A DNA stretch of 64,000 nt from Cranoglanis bouderius (taxonomy: Eukaryota; Chordata; Actinopteri; Siluriformes; Cranoglanididae): positions 27,477,755 through 27,541,754 of the forward strand of contig CM042539.1 of assembly GCA_023630585.1 (NCBI GenBank). The letters run 5' to 3'. Below the pieces are notes generated by a model. That model did not search any database. It saw only the letters and a program-made list of their open reading frames with translations, and had not been told where the DNA came from. Below, piece by piece: positions 35,068 to 45,800 of the stretch (its first letter is position 1; every line of letters begins with the position of its first letter). A program made the translations under genes and the position numbers.

Positions 35068-38000
35068 CTGGAAATATTTAGTTCACTAATTAAAATCTTT
35101 CTTAATATATTAGTAGGAATTTACATTTCTTGTTAACGTATTAGACACCTTCTGACCAATCAGAATCCAGAATACAACAGCACTGTCATATAATTAGCAT
35201 TAGTACATTAATAAGAATTTTAAGCAAATATTTTACAGATATGCAGATATCTTAACTCCACTGCTTTCCAAAGATTTAAGCGTTGCCTGTTTTGTTAGTT
35301 TTATTATTAAGTATTGATTAAATTAATGCTTTATTATAAAGCTTTTAACCGTTTATACCTCACTATTACTGCAAGATACAAAATGTATTTTAAACACTAC
35401 ACAATACCGAATCATTAACTGATCATTAATTAAACATTAGCTAGTGAAATACATACTATCTGATTAAAATTGGTTTATTAACCTATCATTTTTTTAACCG
35501 TATACTTTATTATTAATGAAACATATCAAATGAATTTTAAACCTTATATTAGTCATTATATAAGTGTTTATTAGTGTTTATTAATTGTTTATAATTGGTT
35601 TATTGGGCTTATGCTGTAATTATTCTTTACTTGATCATTAATTAGTCATTAAGTATTAATTAGTAAACTATTAATTGTTTTAATAACAGTTGTTAACCAT
35701 AAGTGTACTTTATCATTAATACAACATTTAAAATGCAGTATTTATTCATATATTGATCATTACTTAATCAGTAAGTTTGAATTAGTAAAGTATTGCTTTT
35801 AGTTGGTGTTTTAATACCATACTATTAATAAAACACAGAACATGCATTTTAAAGCTTATACAACAATTATTCATTAATTATTCATTAATTACTCATTAAT
35901 TACTCATTAAGCAAATGAGTTATTACTTGCTTATAATCGTTTTTTTACCGAACGTTAAAGGAAAGTGTTGCGTCTCCGTGTCTCCTCCAGTCCCGGTGAG
36001 GATTCTGTTCTTGAAGCCGCCGGAGCCGCAGCATCACTGGTGTATCCCCTTCGCCGTAGACGGCAATCCAGCGCCGAGCATCAAGTGGCTGTACAACAAA
36101 ATGCCATTGATGGAGACCTGGTACACCTACACGCAGCTCATCCCGGATTCGGACGACGGCTCCGTCCAACATGGCTGCCTCTTCCTCAACAAGCCCACTC
36201 ACCTCAACAACGGCTACTACACACTCATCGTGGAAAACACGCTGGGCCGAGACGAGGCGACGGTCAGCGGCCAGTTCATGGAAAACCCGTTTGACCCCTT
36301 CAACCCTGAAGGCATAATCCATGGTGAGAACATGAGAAACTTGTTATAGGAGATAAATGTGCTAAAGCCTTTCACGAGCAACCTTCAATGTAAAGTCAAC
36401 ATTTTTTAATTGAAATACTCAAAAACATGATTGTTCACTCTTCTTAGTTGGATTATATATAATCTATATAAGCTAATATATAAATCTGTATCATTGTCTT
36501 AAAGTATTTTTACATTTAAGCAAAGACTGAGAATTTGGTAAATTTATGATTGATGGGCGGAGCTATGTACCCAGTTAGTGATCTCATTAAATAAACTCGG
36601 TCTTATGCAAATGATATGCAAATTATAATAGAGGATGATGATGATGATGTGGCTAATCATTGACAGTTAGCCACAAAGCCTATGTGATATATCCGCCAGT
36701 TAGCAAACATAGCTAATATTAGTAACAACATTTTTTTTTTTTTAAATCACGTAACTGTAACGAAATTATGGTTGTTGCTATAGCAACATTGTGTTTTGCC
36801 CAGTGTGGCTGCTGTTAAATTACATAAACGAATGAGATTACTTAGAATATTTTCCTGAGTTTTAAAAACATATTACACAATTTATTATTCCAAAAAATCT
36901 TGTTGAATAGTTTTTACTATTTGCTTTTAAACTGGCAATGTTCAAGCTTCAGCATTTCTGCTATGTACGTACCTTTATCAGAAAATTTGCTCTTTTTTTA
37001 TGTTGGACTGCATTTGTGAGTTTTGAAGGGACAAAACAAGCTTTTTGTTTTCTTAATGAACTGAAATTACAGTAATCAAAGCAGACCTAATCAGCTAAAG
37101 AACTAATCCTTGAGAACGGTACCTGAGAATGTGAAAATGGCATTTTAACCCTGTCAGATCTTCTGAATTAGAGCATAATTATATATTTTTTAAAAAAACA
37201 AACCCTCAAAGGATAATCATTACTGTCTTTTTTCTCTCTCTCTGACACATGCCAGTGCTAACCAGTGACCCACGTAAGTCCTTTAAAATCCAGTTTCCTA
37301 ATTCTACTCCATTATATTAGACTCTTTTGTGTTAGATTATAAAGTATACTGAACAAAATCCACATTCGCACTCGGTAATATTTATTTCAGCAGCGCCTAC
37401 TAACCAGTCGACCGATGACGTGACGGAGAACCCAGAAAACCGGCTGCTCGGGGTAAGAATGCGACGGGTACGGGTTCTAGCAGACGGTTAACGGGTCCGT
37501 CGTGGTAGAACTCATCGCTGGGTTGTGTTTTTGTGTTTGCAGGTGTCTGTCGCTGTGGGTCTCGCTGTATTCGCTTGCAAGTTCCTGCTCATCATGGTGT
37601 TGGTGATCAATAAGTGCGGGCAACGCTCCAAGTTTGGCATCCATCGTAAGTCCGGAGTGACATTTAGGTCCGGTGTACGTTGAGAAATGATAGGATTTTT
37701 TTTTTTTTTATCAGTATTAATGAATAAATGGTACATACATACAGTATACAACCTCTGTGTTGTACTATTATAGGAAAATAATCAACAGCAGTGTGGTGTG
37801 ACGAAGCGGACTTACTGCTACCACGTTCAAGTTGATTATTTTCTCAGAACAGCACATCCTGATGTGTTTTATTCCTCATAAACCACAGCAAATTGCCAAC
37901 GACTATAGTTATAGTTGCATTTAATGCTGTAAATGTAAGATTTCACCATATCAATGTAAATTATTACTTATGTTTAAGCTGTTACTACAGAAGAGATAAC

Positions 38001-39761
38001 GTATCAGAACGAGCGCATTAATATAAAACTTGTGAGTTGTTGCTGCACTAATGTCAGGGCTGCTGTTCGAGAAAATGAATCAACAGTCCAGAATGTAATA
38101 CAAGGCGACAGCATGTGGAAATCGATCAGAAACATACAATCTCGGTAAAAGCGTATGGCTGAAACACCTCGTCCTTTCACCGTTCTGGACATGACGTCGC
38201 TTTTTAAGTGATTCACCGGCAGCCGTGGCGATATACGGTTTCCACTAGAGCTGTACGTTTGCTCACGGTCAGCCTAACAGCCTGGAGAAGTGCTGCCAAG
38301 TCTTGATTACAGTTTGCAAAAGTAAAGAGCACGAGGAGAGGCAGCCAAACACAAGCCATTAAAGAAGAGCGATGGAGCCGAGGCTTTCGAGTCACCAGGG
38401 TGGCCGAGTGAAGCCGACCGCCTCAGATCTCACATCTCCTGTCTCCTGCCTCAAGGCTCCATCATGTTCCTCCAGCTGTGTAGATCCAGTGTAGATGCAC
38501 TCACGTCCTGTGTTCATGCTTTGACTGGGAAAGACGGCCATTGTATACAAGTTTTCTATTCTTGTCCAATCAAGACAATGCATTAAAAAAAATTTGTTTA
38601 TGCAAATCTATTTGAAATTGTGATATTGTGTATAGTCCAGATCTATCAAGGCTGTATGTATATCGACTCTGGGTTACATTCATGACATGTTATAATGCAT
38701 TTATAAGCCATTTTACACACATAAAGTTAAAGTATAAAGTATAAATATAATAATTGTTGTTAATTTCTTTTACAAATGTAAGTAAGTGAAAGCAAGAACA
38801 CGATTTCTTGCTAAAAAAGTCTTTCTGACGTGTGCGAGTCTAGAATATTAAACTTGATCTTGTAATTGGCTAAATATACAAGAATCAATAGAAAGTTTAT
38901 AGAATCAGTGTTGCTGGTAGAAAATAAATTATAAGGATTAAAAAAAAAAATCAGAGAGACGTCAGGTCTGTTTGGGTAAAAAAAAAAACGCGTTTTTCTT
39001 TTTCCTTTTCCTGATCCCGTTTTTGTGTTAACAGGATCGTCTGTTCTAGGGAAGGAAGACGACTTGGCTGTCTCGCTTCGCTTTATGAACTTTGGTGCGA
39101 GTCCTCCTTCCTCGGATGAAGGCATGCTGGACTCCGGGCTCTCCAGCTTTGTTGAGAACCCACAGTACTTCTGCGGCATCATCAGAGACAAGGACATGTG
39201 TAAGTTGATTCTTTTCCTATGACACATTCCTGTTTTCCTGCTTCTGAGAAACCTGTGATGTGAGGAATGAATCATTGCAGGTGTGCAGCACATTAAGAGG
39301 CAGGACATCATGCTGAAGTGGGAGTTGGGAGAAGGAGCTTTCGGGAAGGTTTATTTAGCCGAGTGCGCTAACCTCTGTCCGGACACTGACAAGATGCTGG
39401 TGGCCATAAAGGTACAATGAGTCATTACAGAGGCCATTTAAAAAAACATTTTACAGACAGCGCACACTCTCTCTGACGCTCAGTACGAGGAGAAACAAAT
39501 ATGCGTCCATGTGTCATACAACTGAGAGCAAATGTGTTGCAGAATGAAGGAATGTAAAAATAATATATACAAATATGCTGCTATAAATAAAATGTCTTCT
39601 TCAGTTCCCCCTACCAAGAGGGTGTACAAACTTTTGCACTCAACTAAATATATAATGTTTTATATGTGGAACAAATGCTTGCTATCTGGTGTAGTAATAC
39701 AGTCGAGCTCATGCAGGACTTCACAAACATACACGGACATGGTAGGAACTGTAGAGTTCAG

Positions 39762-39813
<52 letters not shown>

Positions 39814-42800
39814 CATGCTTTAATGGAGATTTGCTATCAAAATAATGTTAAAACATTACAGCAGCAGAGTCTCAGTCATTAGTTCTCTTTATACTCAAGC
39901 TGAAAAGTTTGCATCCCCTTTCACATGCTCATTTAGGTGTCTAACGAGGTCAACATTGAAACAGTCAGTGTTGATAAATCACGGGAAATTACTGTGAGCA
40001 CTTGAGTTAATAGCGAAAGGGATCAAACAGTATCTAATACAGCAAATATTGTCATTTTACAAAAGAGGATATGAAAAGAACAATGAAAAAGATCATTTAG
40101 AAATGGAAGAAGACGCAAAGACATGAGAAAAGAGTGGAACAAAAATAACTGCGAGAGCAATCTGCAAAAAAAAAAAAAAAAAAAAAAAAAATTCATATTG
40201 GTTTCATTATTTATTCATATCTTATTATACACTTTTGGACTATTGTTGCTACTTGCATTAGTGAAACCATCTCATTTTAATGTCTTGTTGTTCATTCGTT
40301 TAGGAAGGGTGTGCAAACTTTTGCTCTCAACTGATAATCCTAGCAATAGTTGGTCAGATATCCGTGACAATCTCGACGAGGCAGATTCTTGACAGTTTTT
40401 CTCGTGTAGACGCTGAAGGACGCTAACGAGTCGACTCGACAGGACTTCCAGCGTGAGGCCGAGCTCCTGACCGTGCTCCAGCACGAGCACATCGTCCGCT
40501 TCTACGGAGTTTGCACTGACGGAGAACCTCTCGCCATGGTGTTCGAGTACATGCGGCACGGCGACCTAAACCGCTTCCTCAGGTCAGTAGCTGGAGGTTT
40601 GGTGTCAAAATGTGATCTTGAACGTCAGATCCCACTGCTTCACCTCGAAAACCACACTGACCGTGCTAAGAATCGAAACGTAGCTACTGTGTATCCCTAT
40701 AATCCTCACAAAATGATGTGGTTTCTTCTAATGCATTGGTCTTTTTAAGGTCATATGGTTTAAGCATTTAAGCTGGTCCTATTACTTTTCCCTGTGGTTG
40801 ATCTTGACAGACAGCGCGCAATATTCTTTGGCCAATTTCACAGACCTGCGTAAAAAAAACCTGAATAGCTGCCAGCCATATAGAATATAAAACCATTAGC
40901 GAGTACTCTAATAGATCTTAAGTATGGTAAGTGGTTAGTTAAAGGAGACAAAGCCTCCATCAAGGAACATGTCAAAAGTACTTTTTAGGATGGTCTATTA
41001 AAATATATTTGGACCTGTCACGATCACAAAGGAATCACTGTAATGGTGCAATTTTGTCAAATTGCAAATCTAAGTTCACAAAAAAAAAAGTTACCACCAA
41101 TCTTAGACCTAATCTTTAACTTTATATGCATGTACAAGTTGGTTCATCCAAATTTCATCAAGTGCCTGGCCCCCTAACCACATCAGGACCAAGCACCATG
41201 GCTACACATAGAGGAGCACTGTACACTCCATCCAAGCTGCATTCATCTCTCAAACATGATGAAAAGTGTGAGCCTGTTGGACGGTGGTGGGAAATGAAGA
41301 GACCATATGTCCAGCACAGAGGAGTCTCAGTGACATGTCCAGTGCGCAAAGATCTAGTCTGCCAGGTGGTCCCGAGGCCAGATTGGGAGTGGGGGGGACA
41401 CATGCTGTTGAGGAGGTGGAAATCTCATTTTGAGTAGACAGTCCATGGATGGAGTCTCCAGGCTGTGCAACAGCTGCTGCTCTCCTGCCACCTGCCTTAT
41501 AAACGAATAGTAATGGCATTGGGGGACCTCTGAAGAACAAGGAAAAGGCCAGCAAGTGACAGCATGGATAGGCAATAATAGTAGGATGAATGGAGATACT
41601 GCGGAAAGGGGGGAGCTTTGCTCGGTCTGCTCAGCAACTCTATAACATTAATGAGTTAGGGAAAGTCAGAATGGGGTTTGGTAGGAGGTTCCCCATCATA
41701 ATGGATTTTAAAATATGAAAAGTCTGTCAGAAGTTGTATGCTTGGTCAGGATTGTGATGAATCTGCTAGTTCAGATGTAGATTTACTGTGTCATTATGTT
41801 TTGTATGCTTCAATCCCTAAAATTTAAGACCATAATGCAAGAATACTCACTTTTAAATGGAAGTACCATTCCGTCTTTTATTTAGCATGAAGCACTGTTG
41901 ATTCCAGCAGGAGATCATCTAGCTGCTCATTTGGCCAATGCTTATAGCGAAAGCCACTTAAGCCTGGATTGTACTTGCTTTTAACTACACTTAGACATAC
42001 ACAAAATGGCTGCCTAAGCTATCTTGTGGTAATTTTGGCATGTTGCTCGAGCAAATCTTCCGAAATAAACGCTATGCGTCTGAAAGGTGCAATACCAGCA
42101 TAAATAGTGGGGGCAGTATAGCACCATGTGACGCGCTATCTGCAACTGAGCAAACAAAGTAGCATTGGGTCTCAATTTTAAAAAACCTTGCATGTAGTCT
42201 TCAAACCTACCGAAAGGTCTGTCTGAAATCCTTAAACATTTTATACTTGAAAACCTGATGGACAGAGATGTTTTGTCTCTGACGTAAAATCAAGTGGATG
42301 CTACTTTTAATCCCCCAAATATACATAAAGTACGCAGGTGAGTGTGTGAACAATGGTATGCATCAAGTATTAAATAGACATTACAACTAAGACAGGACAC
42401 AGCAGAGCAGTGGAATGTTGAGAGTCTTGCTCAAACAGTTTGGTGGGATTAGAACTCACAGCCTTCTGATCATTCGCCAAAACCTCACCCACTGAGCCAG
42501 CACTTCCTGTTATTCCAAGAACGGCCAATCATTGATCAAGTGCAACCTTTGGAGTTAAGACATACCAAGAACATTGGATATCATTAATATTATCTATGAA
42601 TCATCTATTAAGAACCTCCAAAGCATCCGTTTTGCACCGTTCTTGACATATACACACCTGCTGAGCTTCATCTTCTTCACACAGGGCTCATGGTCCAGAT
42701 GCTCGGATCCTGGACGAGGTAAAGATGCCCCCTATGGGTCAGCTGACCCTGCTGCAGATGCTCCAGATAGCAGCTCAGATCGCCTCCGGTATGGTATACC

Positions 42801-45800
42801 TGGCCTCACTCCACTTCGTGCACAGAGACCTGGCCACCAGAAACTGCCTGGTTGGCGAAGGTCTCGTGGTGAAGATCGGTGACTTCGGCATGTCCAGAGA
42901 TATCTACAGCACTGATTACTACAGGGTTGGTTTAAGTTCCTGTTCATCTCTGCTGTTTGATTATTGGATGATGGTAGAGTGAAATTGTTTGCCTTGTCTC
43001 TACTTCAGAGTTCTTCAAAGGTTCCTTAGGTGTGGTGTTTATATATTATTCATGGTCTCTCATTACTTATGTCTCAGGTTGGTGGAAGAACCATGTTACC
43101 TATTCGTTGGATGCCTCCTGAGAGTATCATGTATAGAAAGTTCACCACAGAGAGTGACATCTGGAGTTTTGGGGTGGTTCTGTGGGAGATCTTCACCTAC
43201 GGAAAACAGCCGTGGTATCAGCTGTCCAACAGCGAGGTACACCATGGAAACATTCAGAAGGGTCTAACACTCTGGGTCCATTATCAACAACTGTTTTAAT
43301 TTCAGTAATATTTGCTTCTTTTTAATAAAGGTGCCAATATTTTATGTGTACATCAGTCTTTAACACTTATCACCAGCTGTACAGTGTTTGGACTGAAACA
43401 GCTTGATTTCTTGTCAAATTGATCCAAAATGTGATTGTAATGACACCTTTCTACCTTTCCGTTGCTTTCCGTTGGCCTCCTAAGTGCCAGGTAGAGAAAA
43501 AATAAAAATAATGCATAGTCACGAATATAATCGCCAAATAACTGCTGCAATGCAGATTATTATCGTTTTGAAACTACGATTTTCATGATCGAAATGTACA
43601 GGTGTGTAAACACGCTGCAATCGAGGGAATTGAGAGACGTTTTTGAACACTTGTGGTGGAGGAAATGATGCGTATTAGGCTAGAATGCTTTGCATAGAAC
43701 AGTGTTGTTTTTTTTTTAACAGGACAGAACAACAGTGATGTGAGGTACAAGCACAAGCCCTTGAACGTGATCAGTCTGTGCTCTTATGAACTCATAACAG
43801 AGCAATCGATGGATTTATCAGTATTATGAACAGTCCAGACCTCTCAGATTAAAGACTGAGAAGTGGACTCTACGTGTGACCGCAACTGCACCATTAGGGG
43901 GGAGAAGCCTCTCTTCTTTCAAGATCAGGGTAGATCGCTTTTCCCGTTTGCTCAATTTTTATCCGATTAGGCCCGATCTTCACCCTGGGCCGACGTCGCC
44001 TAACCTCGTTAACCTAATCCTCACCGGCTCGTAATGGACAGGGATAATTATAGGGATTGTAATTGGAAGGGCCGTAGATAGAAAGCCGTGACTTCCCATC
44101 CAGAATTTCAGAAGGGTCAATGCAAATCTTTGTTAATTCATCCGAGTGATTGATAGGCCATTTCGGCATGATGTAGTGGACTGCTGATGATAGACTACCA
44201 TAGCATTCAATTACTCAGGACACAATGCCTACAGGGTGGGTGGGACGGATGCTCGCTCTAAAGTCACCAGCTCTGGAAGGGTTAACCAGTGACAAAGCTT
44301 ATTCTCATATAATCAATGCCTGAGGAACGCTGACAAGACACACAGACCTGTGTTTGCCTGAACCCGTATTTAACGCTGAAACTGAGAGTTTTATTTCTTA
44401 CACAGCAAAAAAATAACAAGTGAAAATATGTTAGATTCAAATGTATCTAATATCTCCTGTTATAAGATTACAATAAACCAAATATCAGATTATTAATTTA
44501 TTAATTATTATTCTGAGACATTGTTTCCTCGTTTCAAGCTTGAAATAGTCTAGTTGGCAGATAATTTTGCTAATTTTAAGTATTTGTTTTTTAGAAAGAA
44601 GCAAAATTATCTTCTACTAGAAAAAAAAAATAAAACTCTAAATTAGTAAAAATGTATAGAAATAGGATCAGTAATATTATATTTGTTTTTATAGTAATCT
44701 TTTAATAGGAAATACAAAATAAATTTAGTTTAAATTTAGTTGAACTATATTCAAGACATTTTTGCTAGCCAAGACTGAAACACTGAAAAAAAACCACCTT
44801 AGCAAGTGAAAATGTATTAAATATAGTCAAATTTACATAGTATTTATTATTAAAAGATTACAATTAACCAAATATGAGATTATTAAAAGTATTTCTTACT
44901 AATACTTACTAATACAGGTGCATCTCAATAAATTAGAATGTCATGGAAAAGTTCATTTATTTCACTAATTCAACTCAAATTGTGAAACTCGTGTATTAAA
45001 TAAATTCAATGCACACAGACTGAAGTAGTTTAAGTCTTTGGTTCTTTTAATTGTGATGATTTTGGCTCACATTTAACAAAAACCCACCAATTCACTATCT
45101 CAACAAATTAGAATACTTCATAAGACCAATAAAAAACATTTTTAGTGAATTGTTGGCCTTCTGGAAAGTATGTTCATTTACTGTACATGTACTCAATACT
45201 TGGTAGGGGCTCCTTTTGCTTGAATTACTGCCTCAATTTGGCGTGGCATGGAGGTGATCAGTTTGTGGCACTGCTGAGGTGGTATGGAAGCCCAGGTTTC
45301 TTTGACAGTGGCCTTCAGCTCATCTGCATTTTTTGGTCTCTTGTTTCTCATTTCTCATTTTCCTCTTGACAATACCCCATAGATTCTCTATGGGGTTCAG
45401 GTCTGGTGAGTTTGCTGGCCAGTCAAGCACACCAACACCATGGTCATTTAACCAACTTTTGGTGCTTTTGGCAGTGTGGGCAGGTGCCAAATCCTGCTGG
45501 AAAATGAAATTAGCATCTTCAAAAAGCTGGTCAGCAGAAGGAAGCATGAAGTGCTCCAAATTTTCTTGGTAAACGGGTACAGTGACTTTGGTTTTCAAAA
45601 AACACAATGGACCAACACCAGCAGATGACTTTACACCCCAAATCATCACAGACTGTGGAAACTTAACACTGGACTTTAAGCAACTTGGGCTATGAGCTTC
45701 TCCACCCTTCCTCCAGACTCTAGGACCTTGGTTTCCAAATGAAATACAAAACTTGCTCTCATCTGAAAAGAGGACTTTGGACCACTGGGCAACAGTCCAG

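Larger units (their letters stand above)
32440..35990 (+). other. ntrk1: ntrk1 intron 7 (3.6 kb)
   Basis: Contains a TIR-bounded MITE (33435-33983), a repeat-poor block (34040-34450), an (AAAT)n tract (35013-35066), a short piece of the family A end near 35145-35195 and very AT-rich DNA to 35930. No hidden exon recognised. Confidence 0.75.

Noticed and set aside
35945..36322. 125-codon minus-strand and 109-codon plus-strand ORFs at ntrk1 exon 8
   Set aside because: Shadows of the GC-rich exon 8, whose true frame encodes the second Ig domain.
41126..41575. Four overlapping frames of about 75-100 codons in ntrk1 intron 14
   Set aside because: They compete on both strands with no recognised domain; possibly old retroelement DNA but not callable as a gene.
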